Assembly (NCBI RefSeq): GCF_000764305.2
Contig: NW_025936535.1
Span: forward strand, 1-64,000
Reading direction: 5' to 3'
From: Hyalella azteca
Lineage: Eukaryota; Arthropoda; Malacostraca; Amphipoda; Hyalellidae
DNA length: 64,000 nt
The notes under the pieces were generated by a model. The model saw only the letters and a list, made by a program, of their open reading frames with translations, was not told the DNA's origin and made no database searches. Shown here one piece after another: positions 12,198 through 24,889 of the stretch; within the stretch, counting starts at the first letter, position 1, and each line of letters starts with the position of its first letter. A program made the translations under genes and the position numbers.

Positions 12198-12553
12198 NNN
12201 NNNNNNNNNNNNNNNNNNNNNNNNNNNNNNNNNNNNNNNNNNNNNNNNNNNNNNNNNNNNNNNNNNNNNNNNNNNNNNNNNNNNNNNNNNNNNNNNNNNN
12301 NNNNNNNNNNNNNNNNNNNNNNNNNNNNNNNNNNNNNNNNNNNNNNNNNNNNNNNNNNNNNNNNNNNNNNNNNNNNNNNNNNNNNNNNNNNNNNNNNNNN
12401 NNNNNNNNNNNNNNNNNNNNNNNNNNNNNNNNNNNNNNNNNNNNNNNNNNNNNNNNNNNNNNNNNNNNNNNNNNNNNNNNNNNNNNNNNNNNNNNNNNNN
12501 NNNNNNNNNNNNNNNNNNNNNNNNNNNNNNNNNNNNNNNNNNNNNNNNNNNNN
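12198..12553. other. Assembly gap (356 N)
   Basis: Run of N. The left flank is a pyrimidine-rich simple sequence with TTACC/CTTACC units, so the gap probably covers a low-complexity tract. Reading frames across it mean nothing. Confidence 0.99.
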
Positions 12554-13899
12554 GGCCAGGAATTTCCGGAAACTTGCCCCAACCAATGAGAAGAAAAGGA
12601 GCCAAGATAGAGGCGCGTGCAAGCAACGGCTGATTTTTGGTGAATTTTTGAAAAAATTATTCGTTTTTGGGGATTTGTGTCTTCCCCATGGGGAATTTTG
12701 GGGATCCGACTTTTGATTCGTCAATCTAAAATCAGGCTCTATTATGGGCCAAAATTTCATCTTCGTAGCAGGGCTGGAAGTACGAAAGTGGGTCTAAAAG
12801 TGTCGATTTCACGTAGGTACCAATACGGCGAGGACAAGGACGTAAAGTCAAAATCAAAATCTGAATGCGGATCTGAATCTAAGTGTTTCTTCGAAATTCT
12901 TTCGGGGTCCCTGCGCCATTAACGAGAATAAAAACCTCGCGTTAGTGGGGAATGCACGGGTGAACATTTCATTGCTTAGAAGCCAGATTTTGATTTAAAT
13001 GATACTAAACTGGTATGAGAAATTTAAAAGACGAGTTGTTCTTTCCATTAATCCATTAAATTGATCTCATGCATCATTGCATTGTGCGGCTAAATTGCCA
13101 GAGGGAAACACAATGATCCAGTTCTGTGTGAGTGAATATTTTGTGCAAAATTTTAGAGGCAGTCCATTGCAAATTTATAAGCGATCATTTATATAAGTAA
13201 ACCTTATAAACTAATGGGTATTCTTATAAACCTAGAAGAAATTAATTCAAGAAATCAGTAAATTAAATATAGCAGTGAGTGCATAAAGAAATTACAAGCA
13301 ATAATTCAATAAACGAGGAAATGAAATCTAGTAGTGCGTCAAAAAATTACAAGCAATTGCGTTCACTGAATCACATGAAACCGCCCCGCTGATTATGTAG
13401 GCATGATTAGCACCGTACAGGAGCGCCATCGCCAGCTCTGTATCATGGATATGTGATAAAAAAAATGGCCATGCACGTAGAGGCTATAAAAAATAAACTG
13501 GGGGAAAATGTAAATCGAATCAATTTTTATTTTCAGAGTGACTTTTCTGATTCAAAATATTACTGTAGTCTCCTATTTACGTATATTATGTACACCTATT
13601 TCCACAAAAATTTCAATATTTAATGTTTCTTGTAACTTAAAAATTAATGTTTGTTGCATTCGAAACGTCGTTAATAAACTAGGAGTACTTCCTGAAATAT
13701 GCCTTTCGATCTACCAACGTCATCGGAAGAATTGCTATACTCTCTTGATAATTTAAATCAACGAATTCTCTGGTCTAATCGCACGCGTATATAAATCAGC
13801 AAATTCTGCCATCTAAGACTAGAAAATAAAATTTGCACAAATTAACAAAATAAGTCCCACCAATAAACGCACAAACGGACTGATTAACGAAAGAACTTG
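12554..13899. other. Spacer between the gap and the Hsp70-like gene
   Basis: AT-rich, no gene or repeat recognised. Short open frames here have no domain-like content. Confidence 0.6.
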
Positions 13900-14040
13900 A
13901 AAAAATATAACTCAGTACTCACTGCAGTGAGTGACAGAGAGCGCATTTTCTCGTCGACGAAAACGTGAAGTCACGGACGGACAGACGGATATAGCGAGCA
14001 CAATAGTGCATTTTTTCCATAAATGAGAAAATGCGCTAAA
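13900..14040 (+). mobile_element. Family A inverted-repeat element, copy 3
   Basis: A complete-looking copy: CAGTACTCACTGCAGTGAGT at the left, AGCGCATTTTCTC and GAGAAAATGCGCT as the inverted pair, and a GGACGGACAGACGG core. It ends about 55 bases beyond the stop codon of the Hsp70-like gene. Confidence 0.8.
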
Positions 14041-14094
14041 AATAATACTCTATTATCTTGCCTCAACAATTAGGGCCACAACATTTTGATTCGC

Positions 14095-17035
14095 TTACTT
14101 AGGGTAAATTATTTTGGGCAAAACCAGCAAAATCTTGGAACAGTCCTCAGTAAATTTCGACCTGTGTTTTATGCAAACAAATTTTAAATAAGAACATATT
14201 TCGCAGGTAACCATTTCTTCAGCTAACAGTTGGACAATATTACCGTACTGTGGTAAAGTTCCCGACGCTTGAGCGTTTGTCAACAAACTTGCTATTTCCC
14301 GGGAGCTGTCACAAGGCAAACTTTTTTCTCCGTCTTCATCGCCCGAGGGGAAGCCATTTTGAGGAAATTCGCTGTGAGCGTCACAAGATTTGACATCTGC
14401 TTTGATCGATCCTGCTTCGTTCATAAATCCTGAGGACGATACTTCATCATTAGTGAGTCCTGAAGATGATACTGCATCGCTGGTACGTCTCAAAAACGAT
14501 CCTACATCACTAGTAAGTCCTGTATCATTGGCAAGTCCTGTGGACGATCCTGCATCATTGGTAGGTCCTGGGCACGAACTTAAATCTTTGGTACGTTTTA
14601 CGGCTTCTTTTTCTTTTGATGGGGAACGATCTCTGTGAGGAGATCCATGTTCCCTATCAATCTCTTCTGCTTTTGAACGAGGTCGTGAAGGTGAACGGTG
14701 TTTCCTCTCCATCTCATCTGATGTTGGACGCATGTGACTTGAAGAAGAACGGTCTTTTCTCTTATTATCTGACGTTGATCGAGTTTGTGAAGGAGAGCGG
14801 TTCCTACTCGGCATCTCAAGCTGTTGCTCGGGCTTTTGCTGTCCTGCCGCCGTTGAAACTTTTTCGTTCCCATGAGTGTAGCTGCAAGAGGCTCTCATTG
14901 CACGACTACTCTCACCTTGATCACCAAAAGCACTACCTCCCGTCAAGCTGTCTCTCTTATTGTTGATATAATTCAACGCGACATCATTTCTAGTCGCAAC
15001 ACCTGCGTTATTATGACGCTGTGGCTCGCCGCCCAAGTTAGGTCTGTTATCACCAACAGATTCACGGCCTTCTGAGGCTCTACCTGACGACAGGGTGGCC
15101 ATTTTGCGCTGCTGATCAGGCTTATTTGAAACAAGTGCTGCTCCTAAATTTTCCGCTTCTTGCAGTGACTTTTTACGCTCCACTTCACATAAGCGTTCAA
15201 TCAGAACTTTTTTGGTTTCAAGTTCCTGAATCTTCCACGAAATCTCATACGCTGGTGGAGATTCAGAACTATCATTCCACTCTACGATTCTTTTCACCCC
15301 GTTCTCGATCGACTTGAATTTCTTAAGTGCCTCTGAGCCAACACGGAACAGGTGCTCTGAGTCCAATAGAAATTTCTGAACTTCGATGCAAAGAGAATCC
15401 AACTTGACTTCGACATCGACGCGCTGGTTCTCAAGTTCAGTGTCCTTCTTGAATCGATTCTCTTCACTAACCCAATTATCGTAGAGATATTTGGGGCAAG
15501 TATGGAACATCTTTAATTCGTCATGAAAATTTGTATGGCCTATTGCGCAAGTAAAAATACCAGAAGTATCTAAAATGAGAGTGATTTCAAGGAAGGATTT
15601 GCTCCAAGACGAACACTTTGAGCGTACATGAAGCAAAGCTAGTGAAGAATCGGTTTTTCGACCGTATTCAGAGTAAGTTCGCTCGAGAAAGTTAAGTCTC
15701 TGAGAATTAACAACAAATCTTTCAATGGAGCATCTCCATTCGTGAGGAAGAGGAGTATACTTTGAAACTTGGAGACATTCTTCCTCTAGGCCGGTGCAAA
15801 CGATGTCGTAAGAAGAGACATCACGAACTGTAATGGCGCCCACAGCTCTACGCCCGTCAAGGGCAGCAGCCCGTAAGGCGGCGCCCTGGGCCACAGCCTC
15901 GTCTTGGTTCACCGTTTGGTCCAACTTCCCCGGGCCGAAATATTCCTCGAGGACGGCCCGCACCAGCGGCACGCGCGCTGAACCTCCGACCAGCACAACC
16001 TTGCTGATTACATCCTTGGTTAAAGATTTGTGACAGAGAAGTTTGTCAAAAGTGAGTGTCAATACACGGCGGATTTCTGATTCAACGAATGATTCAAAGT
16101 CTTTCCTCTTGATCGTGAGGTTCACAGAAGTGTTGTTGAAGAGACCATCGAGACTCAACTGAGCCTCCGGGAGTAAAGTCAGAGTTTTCTTAGCTTTCTC
16201 ACACGCAATGCGCAATCGTTCAAGTTGCTTCTTCTCCTTCACTCTGTAACTATGTCTGCCCTGAATGACTCCCACACAATGGCTAACCAAAGCATCGTCC
16301 AAGTTGCAGCCACCAAGGTTTGTGTTTCCAGTAGCAGCCATGACATTCACCGATCCATCCCTCACCTCCATGATGGACACATCCAGCTTACCCGCCCCGA
16401 AATCCACCACCGCGATAACCGCAGGGGGTTTTGACGGTGCGGTTGTCCGCGAAGGCGACTCCCGCCGCGGTTGTTTCGTTAATCAGCTCAAGAACTTCAA
16501 GTCCTGCGACTTGCGCGGCGTATTTTACCGCGAGTCGCTGCGCGTTGCCGAACGAAGCCGGTACCGAGATGACCGCGCGGTCCACGGGACAACCCAGAGA
16601 GGATTCCGCGATGTCCTTCATCTTCCCGAGCAGCATGGCGGCCACCTGCTCTGGTCTCAACCATCGAATTTGATTTTTGTACTGGACGACGTACTCGAAT
16701 TTACTATCGATGTAAGTTTGTTGAATTCTGCAGAGAGAAGACATATCCTTCACTTCGTTGTAGGTCCTGCCCAGGAAGCTCTTGACGGCGTGCACGGTGT
16801 TGGCGCAGTTCACAACGGCCTGGTCCAGGGCATCGCTGCCCACTAGTCGCTGCTGGGAGTTGAAGGCAACACAGGAAGGCGTCGTCCTTTGCCCCAACTC
16901 GTTCTCCAGGACGTCCACCCGACCGTCGTGCACCGCAGCCACGCAGCATTTGCTCGTCCCGAAGTCGATGCCGATCGCCGCAGGTCTCGGCCGGCCGCCC
17001 CCCTCCGGCGGTGGCGCGAGGTTCATCGAAGCCAT
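14095..17035 (-). CDS. Divergent intronless Hsp70-like gene with SR-rich tail, one frameshift
   Basis: Hsp70 proteins are ATP-driven chaperones. The frame opens at ATG 17035. An ATPase domain is clear: GIDFGTSKCCVAAV (22-35), VISVPASFGNAQR (155-167), INETTAAGVAF (185-195), then DFGAGKLDVS, and VVLVGGSARVPLV further on. Key residues are altered: the family's phosphate-2 loop DLGGGTFD reads DFGAGKLD, INEPTAA reads INETTAA, and the usual DLLLLD interdomain linker is not visible. After a poorly conserved middle, about 250 residues are polar, with SR-type runs (RSPSQTRSTSD, HRDRSPSKEKE) and degenerate repeats of the GLTNDEVSSS type. The total would be about 979 residues against about 640 normally. 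After codon 204 the frame breaks at C5 on the minus strand (16424-16428); one base fewer restores a frame open to 14095. No splice signals explain it. It could be an assembly error, a young pseudogene or a +1 shift. Lack of introns beside intron-rich neighbours fits retroposition or the intron-poor Hsp70 habit. Confidence 0.85.
14390..14650 (-). repeat. Degenerate in-frame tandem repeats in the Hsp70-like tail
   Basis: Units of roughly 27-39 bases coding for variations on GLTND.. / SSSG.. run through the C-terminal region. They are part of the open frame and differ between copies, which suggests old repeats kept in frame. Confidence 0.6.
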
Positions 17036-19200
17036 AATGGTCGATCTATCGCCTGCACACGCAATTGAAATATAAAAACGCTCAATACCAAATCTATTAT
17101 AGCGATATTCGTGATTCCAGACTTAAATAATCAGGGAATAAAACTCCAACATCGATATTCACTGGCCTGCACCGACACTCACACGGAAGAGAATTGGGAA
17201 ATTGGCTGTTTGCAATCGCGATGAATGCACCTACCTATAGGAGATAGCCTACTACCCTTACAGGACGATTTCATCACAAATGAGATGATAATATAAATGC
17301 GGCAAATAGAATAAATTACTCTAGTGCCCGGAGTTCATCCATATGAACTCTTATGCATGCAGCCAAAAATTTCAGGTACGTATATGACCGAGCACCGTTG
17401 TATTTAATGTCTGGCAATTCACAAATGTTTAGAAGAATTAGCTTAATAATGATTATTATTTTAAATAATGCTGGTGAATATATACCGAGTATTTTTCAAA
17501 TTCTCGATTCAATATCAGTAGAATTCATGTCGATTAATTATCGATGAAAACTTAACATCCACATCCTAGAACAATAAACAGAGTTTGAAACAAGTAAGTG
17601 ACAGGTTAGGCTTCAGTCTTTTATGCCACATTGACAACGCCGTAATGCAGGATAATATTCAACCGTTGTAATCTTACTCTTCAATTAATGTTAATCAGGG
17701 CCTTGAGAGTAATAAATTAGAACTATAAATCAATTTTAATAAATGATTAGAAAATAAGAATTTAAAAACGGATTTTATGCATTTTCAAGTTTTAAAATAA
17801 AGTGGTCACGACTAAACAGGAATATAGGATCAGTTATTGGCGTCGACATTTAAAAAACTTTAGAGCCTAATATATAAGGGAGAGCTATTTTCTTATCCGT
17901 ATTAAGATAATTAAGTAGCTAGCATGATAAGGTTTCATCTCGTCATAAATCAATCAAGTGCCCCCGCTGAGACTTTTTCATATGCATATAATGTAATACA
18001 TACTATATTGCATTATTTTATATTTTATTTTATTTTAAACAATAATATTGTTATTTTATAATGAATCGTATTCTGTTTAATAATAGACCATACACATTTG
18101 CGAATATTTCTTCCCATTTCATCAGACATCTGGGAAGCGCTGATTTAAAAACATGAGCTACGTCATCCAACGTCTCTGCGGGAATTGATAATTTTTTAAG
18201 AGATAAATCACGACTTAGAAACACGACTGAGTGATAGTTGAGTATCATCTTCCATCCAAAATGAAATGTACGCAATCTATGATAACTCTTGAAGTCTAAA
18301 CTCACTATACATAAAAAATTAATCCTGGAAATTGAAAGTTTACATGTATTCTACAGAAAAAAACTCAACAATAATATAAAATAGTGCAACCTACCTATTG
18401 GAACTTTGTGAATAACAGGAACAGTGGACACGACGATGAGGCAGCCAACAGAACTTTGCACTCAGTACCTATTCGACCGCGCCTACCTGATAAGCACTCT
18501 TCATTAACTGTTGTTTCGAACATGGTTGAAAAGAATACTAGATCATAATGATAAATAATTGAAAGCCTCTAGGTGCCATTGAATGATAGCAAATAGTACA
18601 AATCAGTTAATAAGACATAAAAAGCATAAATTTACGTACCGTTTCAGTATAACGCGACAACTATTCCACTGTAGTCTGTACCCGTTGATATGGCGAAGTG
18701 AAGTTAGGGAACCGCAACAGCACAAATCATGCGTTGCCAAGTGTCGCCACCCAAAAATATGCCTATTTATTTATCCGAAGATATTGTGAAGAAAATTAGT
18801 CTCTCATGATTTATTAACAATTAAATATTATATCTAGGTTTTTCTTGAAGCCTAATTGAGAACAATGTGTAATTGTGACTTTATTTAAGGGTAATTCAAC
18901 AACAGTTTAAAACACGGCTAAGGACAGGCTACTCACGCGCTCTGTTGTAACGCGTTCGTAACGACATTGAACGAGCGAGTTTCCAGATACCGCCATGCGT
19001 GGCGCTTGCCCAGTGCCATGAAAGGGAAAAATAGTAATGTCAAAGACTCAAAGATAGTTAATTTAGAGTTCCTAACTCCACCTGTTTATCACTCATGCCT
19101 TTCTAGCTGAACCCACCTATCACAGACGAGAACTAAGCCGCTAGGTGCACTCAGAGCGCTACGCATACATGAAGAAAAGTTGATGTTAGTGTTCCTGACA
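17036..19200. other. Spacer upstream of the Hsp70-like gene
   Basis: No clear heat-shock element array or TATA box is visible just upstream of 17035. A minus-strand frame at 18051-18305 (84 codons) has protein-like composition but matches no family I know. It is not called a gene. Confidence 0.5.
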
Positions 19201-19229
19201 AGAAATCACTCCAACAAATTTTGAAGTAA

Positions 19230-20075
19230 ATTTTTGGGTCTAAATTCTATGAGACGTGAACGCAAAACCTTTTCTACGCACACATTGATCAAATCAAAAT
19301 CAATCTTGACCTTATTAACGACAATAACTTCTATTTGCAATACGCTCATGCGAACGCTTACGCCACTTCGTTTTAAATTAAAACGAAAAAAAAACGCATC
19401 TTCGAGTAACCGAACAGCTCAAAAGTTCTCTAATTCTGAAGGTAAATGCCTGCAGTTCACATCATGAATAATTTTTAGCAATGCGCCGTGATAGGAACTA
19501 TTGAAGATTTTTATGTCATTTTGTTTGTTACTAAAACGAAAAACGCGACTTTTTGAGCTACCGAATAGCTCACCAATCCCTCAAATTCTGAACGGATCTG
19601 CTTGACATACAGAATATGCCTGAACATCAACTGACCAGGCAATAAGTCCAGCAGCTATCTCAATCAATCGTCAGCTATGGAAAGATCGGGTTCCAAAGGC
19701 CGGATCCCTTGTGAATCAAGTCACGAAAAGTTCAAGAATCGGCAACAGGCCATGGGCCTATTTCTTCAGCGCCGACACTTCTATTCTATGAACAATGCGC
19801 CGCGGTAAAAACTATTGCGGATTTTTTAAATTTTCGCTGGTTTTTGTTTTGTTCTCAATTAAAACGATAAGACTTTATTCTCGCACAACCAGTCAGCACA
19901 CACCCAAAAGTAAGCACAAAAGTTCCGAACGGATTCGCAGCTCAGTAAAATTAGAGTGAGCTGCGTGTTCAAGACCCGCAACAAGCTGTGAATATTCTTC
20001 AATGTTCAGAATCGGCGACAAGTCTCACGGCCTAGTGAACGCCAACACCGCTTTACTAAATTTGTACCCATCGTT
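19230..20075 (+). repeat. Cluster of truncated retroelement 3' ends
   Basis: Three diverged copies of a block holding CAATGCGCCG.GGTA.AACTATTG.GATTTTT and TTAAAACGA recur near 19320-19480, 19480-19790 and 19790-19990. Two are followed by the tail motif AGAATCGGC.ACAGGCC..GGCCTA.T....GCC, the same tail as the SINE at 44810 and the LINE relic at 46420. This looks like repeated insertion of 5'-truncated elements. Confidence 0.55.
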
Positions 20076-20409
20076 ATGGTGAATGAACTATAATGAAATT
20101 CCAGCTCCTGATGAATGGATACTTAGAATGGCAAATATTTTATATTTAAATTCGATTCCATTGGCCTTATTTTTTCAGTAATAACTTTTGTGACTATTAA
20201 CTATTATTTTTTCTGTAATAACTATCTGTTCTACTGCGTTCATTTATCAACGATCAGTCATTACGGAGATGCAGGATATCATCGAGTTTTCCTCAACTGA
20301 TTCCTAACGGAGCGCCAAAATTTGAGCAACACACTCGACAAACTAGCGTGATGTTGGCGCGATGCTGAGGTGATGTACAGTGTGATGATGATAAAAAATT
20401 TACAAGCAA

Positions 20410-20545
20410 AAAAAAATAGGCAGAAAATTCACCATTTCTTAAAAATGAAAACGTTTCGGAACTGATGATGGAGCTGGTCTCCGAAACGTTTTCCTTTTAA
20501 GAAATGATGAATTTTCTGGTTATTTTTTGTGAATTTTTTTATGAG
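20410..20545 (+). mobile_element. Fold-back element with a hammerhead-like core
   Basis: Two arms of about 55 bases, each ending in GAAAACGTTTCGGA, face each other across a loop starting ACTGATGATGGAGCTGGTC. The loop plus right arm reads CTGATGA (20462-20468), a GGAG/CTCC stem, then GAAAC (20483-20487), the layout of a hammerhead ribozyme core. The arms resemble the ends of the element at 51615-51990. Confidence 0.6.
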
Positions 20546-20549
20546 ATGT

Positions 20550-21600
20550 GTAGAGCGATGATGTTAAGATGATGGACTAAGTCTGTCAAGACAAATAAAA
20601 AAAATAGGCAGCAATAAAAAGCAGCAAGACAGCATTCAACGTTTATTCGATAACTTCAACATTCACTGATTTTACAAACAAATTCTATCTATTTCCTTGT
20701 ATAAAGTTGAGGGGTGAGATTAAATATTATTTTCTAAAAAGAACACAGACGAAATCTGAATTGAAATCGCGTTTCAATGTAACTCCCAACAATTAAAGAA
20801 CATAATTAAAATATGTAAAATGAGTTAACTTCGGCGAAATTAAAATTTTTCACAATTATTGCTTGTTAAATCAGTGCGGTTTCGTAAGTAGAAAGATTTA
20901 TTCGAGGTTAAGTAGCTAGTGAAATAAATTACGTTGTTTATGACATAATTAATGAGCATGGATATAACAAGTTAGTTCAATGAAAATTCTAAAAATTTGA
21001 CTTAATTATTGATTACAAACAGCAAAGAAATGTAGAATTGGTTTATATAATTTAAATTTATGAATTTAAGTATAGGTACAAGCTAGATAAATTTAGCTGC
21101 GTAAATGGACGATTCTTACAACTTTTGTATGCCAAGCTTAATTAGGAATTCAAGTCTAAGAATCAGCGACTCTAAACTCGTACGTGATTTACCCCGCAGT
21201 CTAGAACGTAAACAAGGCAGAAGTGCAAGTTGTCGCTGCATTACAAATGCATTGTTATGAAATTATCTGAATTTTGATAAAATTATCTGCTTAGAAGAAA
21301 CACGATATAATTTAATACATACTGCAACAGATTGTTTATTTGGCAACAGAACCGCTCATTTTGACGTTATATGACATTAGATAAAACCGTACCAGCTGTA
21401 ACCCACACCCTTCAATTTATTCTTTAAAAAAACTATCGTATAAGCATTTCCATTAAAATTGTCACGTACCAGCTGTAACCAACACAACCTAAATTTATTC
21501 TTCAAAAACAAATTATCGTACAAACATTTTTATTGCAAATTTTCACGATCTTGTAGCAAGATAACCAAGACTGAGGACGAATAGTTTAGTTCAGTGGCGG
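20550..21600. other. Spacer, AT-rich
   Basis: No gene supported. Around 21390 and 21470 the block ACCAGCTGTAACC..CACC occurs twice with similar flanks, a diverged tandem pair of about 85 bases. Confidence 0.5.
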
Positions 21601-21619
21601 CATGTTTACTAGCGCTTGA

Positions 21620-21800
21620 GCTATTTAGCACCGAAAGTAAAGATGAACATCACTATCGAGGTGGAAGGTCTATGTTATCGAAAGTTTCTTAAAAACCGAA
21701 AGTCAAGATAACTTTCGCTATGTTCATTTAGCACTGAAACTAAAGATGAACATCACCAACGAGGTGGAAGGTCTCAGTTATCTAAAGTTTTTCAAATCAA
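21620..21800. repeat. Tandem pair of about 100 bases
   Basis: TTAGCACCGAAAGTAAAGATG at about 21627 and TTAGCACTGAAACTAAAGATG at about 21728 start two diverged copies; GAACATCAC and CGAGGTGGAAGGTCT follow in both. Confidence 0.75.
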
Positions 21801-22679
21801 CAAAATCATTACAGCTTGGCTGTAGCTGCTACGCCGCTAAAGCTTAACGTAAAACTGGCCTGTGGTGAGCACAACACACGACGACTCCCACGGATATCTT
21901 AGAACATTTGAACAAATATTATATTGCAGCGTCACAGCACCCATACAAAAGATAGTTATTTAAATTTCGAATAGATTTATACCGCAGTGACACTTTGATA
22001 ATTTAGCTTAAATATCTGCCGATTTTTTCCACTGTACCATAAATATTGAGAACACTTTAGAGTCATTTTAAGAACCAATTCTTCAAGAGAGAAGAAATCA
22101 AGAATTAAAAACACACTTGGAACGAACAAGCGCACACACCACACAGAAAATACACGCCCACAGAGGAAATACACGACCACACAGAATAATTCATAACCAC
22201 ACAGTTAATACATGGACGGCGACACACAAGAAGAACATTGTGTTCGTTATAACAACACACGACAGTTCCCACGTACAAAGACGAGTTCACCCACTGCACA
22301 TCCCACGAACAAGTCGCTGTATAAACAAAACAGCTTACATTACTATCTAATTTAACTCTATAATTGTAAACAACTATAAATGAATATAAAAAGACAAGGC
22401 TTGACCATTTTACATCCGATGTCGTGGTTGATGAACTTTTTAACGTTACCGAATTTAATATGCAACAAGTAACCTCCCACAAATAGCGGTAAAATTCAAA
22501 TACATTCAATTCAATTCGGTCATATTTGAATTTTCCCCAAAATTTGATAAATTTCACAGAGGAAAAAAACTTTTCTCATGTGAAAATGAATTTGGTTTCA
22601 CTGAAGAGGTTCGTTGTCGTCGACCTTGTCGATGAGCGGGCTCGTGCTGGTGTAAAATCTACAGTAATTCGGTCGACTG

Positions 22680-22860
22680 ACGCCTACGGTAAGTAAACAA
22701 TTCACTCAGTAAATGAGTGAGATATTGTCCATTGAGCGATAAATTTTTGCGCTACAGCGTTTTTAGCTATCCTGACCCAGTTTGGACTAACCTTGCTTAG
22801 TAGTGTGTCAATATTTGGACAGTTTGACCCAATAATTTTTGAACAACACGCCCGCCTTCC
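22680..22860 (+). repeat. Dispersed repeat, copy 1 (second copy at 54645-54830)
   Basis: Shares AATGAGTGAGAT.TTGTCCA, CATCC(A/T)..CCCAGTTT, and GTCAATATTTGGACAGT against the second copy's GTCAATATTTAGACAGT. Unclassified interspersed repeat. Confidence 0.55.
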
Positions 22861-24520
22861 TAGCAACAGTAAATTTCAACTCCGGTCTTAAAGTTACATC
22901 GCTTTCAAGGAAGCACATTTGGCAAGGCACAAAGTTCAAGAAAACACAGGTACTTTAAAAGCTCGTTAGGTTCATGAAAATTACTATAGTAATTTAAAAA
23001 ATAAGTTGCATTTTGGGCCTAATTTGGTGGAAAAAAATTCCCAAAGTCAAATAGGAAAAAAATTTCATTCAACACCAAAATTGCTGCCTGAAATTGACTC
23101 GCCTCTCGCCTGATTTCGGTTTGTACAATTTCAGTTTATAGAACATGTTCAAATAGCTTTCATTTGAATATAAAAACGCGCACACAGGCTTATAAAAATA
23201 CTTAGCAAGTTTAGATTTTCACAAGAAAATAGTGTCTTAAAGGAAGCTTTTTGGGAAGTTTTTGTTGCGACATCAAAGTGAAGAGGGAATAAGAGGTAAG
23301 AACTAAATGCCTTTCTAAAGATAATTGCATTTGAAACGCGAAACTGAGCTGCTGGAAAAAAAGTTTCGATAAGAAAGTGAAAAACTAAAGTAAAGTTTCA
23401 TACAAATTAAGTAGTTCAGTCAAACTTCCTTGTCTCGATTGTGCACAGCTTCTTGGAGAATATATTGGAATGTTACAAAAACCTCTAGAAGAGATAAAAC
23501 AACAAAACTTAATAACCTAAGGAAATAACACAACAAAATTAACCTAAAACCAGCCGCGCATACTAGTGAGCTAGTTTCAACGCCACGTGTGGAAGTTAAA
23601 ATCATTGATGGTTTTAGATTTTCGAGAAAAAATTCCGATGGCCTGAATATATTAGACTGCATAACTGCGATGTTGCAATCTTTACGTTGAATTTGTAATT
23701 CATTATTAGCGCCGAGATAGAAATTAAAAATTGACTTGGTCCCCGAAATTGTATGGATTATTTTTGAAGTCACCATTGAAGTCTCATGAATCTATAAAAA
23801 AATATCTACAAAATCTGTAACTGACAACCGACGTCTTATTTCTGGCTAACATGTGATTGTTTTCAAACAACAGATTTCAACAACAGGAACAGACACGTTA
23901 AGAGGTACAAACAACCCAACAAATGTTTACACACAGCACCTCATATTGAGACATGAGCGACAGCAATGCAGAACAACGGAATGAACAGTTCTTTGATTAC
24001 ACGGCTAGCAGGAAATGTGAGGCGGAGAATTAAGCTGAATTTGCGAATTTGGAAGCGTCAATAAAAATCTGTATGCGATTGTTCGTTTTTTTCTGCAGGT
24101 TTAGCGCTCGCAGGTGAGAAGCACGCGTTATGTGGCATCTGTCTGAGTCATTATGATCCGAAGACTTTATACCCTCAATGCACATTCCTATATGGCCTTC
24201 AGATCACGATCTGAAATCAATTGAGTATAAAAGAAATAGTTTGTAATAGGTAAGTTTTTCTCGACGCGGTTTTGATCGGAACCGACCTCAGACGATTAAA
24301 AAAAATTAGGTGTCCGGGAAATATTTCCCAGTAAATGTTCCTAGAGCCTGCACGGTCTTGAGCATCGCTGTATTGTGAATAAAGAGGTTCTGGAGTTAGT
24401 ATAACGAGCGGGAATATCTTCAAGTAAAATTTTGCACCTCTATGGTGTGATACCTGAAGAAAATTTTACGTTTAGACCAATTCGCACGACAATGTTTTCT
24501 GCTAAGCTCATCGCCAACTC
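22860..24520. other. Spacer, no feature recognised
   Basis: AT-rich sequence. Short open frames lack recognisable domains. Confidence 0.55.
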
Positions 24521-24529
24521 CATCATTCA

Positions 24530-24690
24530 TTGAAATCTGGTTAGTAAACGAGTACCTGAATTGTCCAGGGTACAGTGCAATGAAATGGTTCTGGCGGGTC
24601 AAGTTAGTGATGGTCCTGTAACTACCTGTGGCTAGTGCCCCGAAAAAACTGACCTATCACCCCTTCCTTGCCTAGTCGCCACATCAACTA
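24530..24690 (+). mobile_element. SINE family 1 fragment
   Basis: Shares the ordered blocks GAGTACCTG..TTGTCCAGGGT, ATGGTTCTGGCGGGTCA, GTAACTACC.GTGGCT and CTAGTCGCCAC with copies at 33440-33717 (reverse) and 47570-47760. The tRNA-like head is only seen in the 33.4-kb copy. Confidence 0.65.
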
Positions 24691-24889
24691 AAACGGAAAA
24701 CAAACGATTGAAAAACTGAAGGCGTGATAGTGGGGAAAAACACTAGGATAGGTGATAATTTGTGCCCTGAACAACTGACTTATCACTCGTTTTTACTTTG
24801 GTACTTTGGTAGGGGTGATATTATTACCCCATTCTCGCTCCAATTGCCATTAATTAATTACCACCCTCGTCACAACCAGCGTGGACAAA

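Noticed and set aside
12117..12760. Long frames across the N gap
   Set aside because: They consist mostly of unknown bases.
16388..16440. Short intron explaining the Hsp70-like frame change
   Set aside because: No GT-AG pair of plausible size restores the frame while keeping the conserved DFGAGK loop; a single-base change does.
18051..18305. 84-codon minus-strand frame with protein-like composition
   Set aside because: No known family, no splice or expression evidence, and surrounded by AT-rich spacer.
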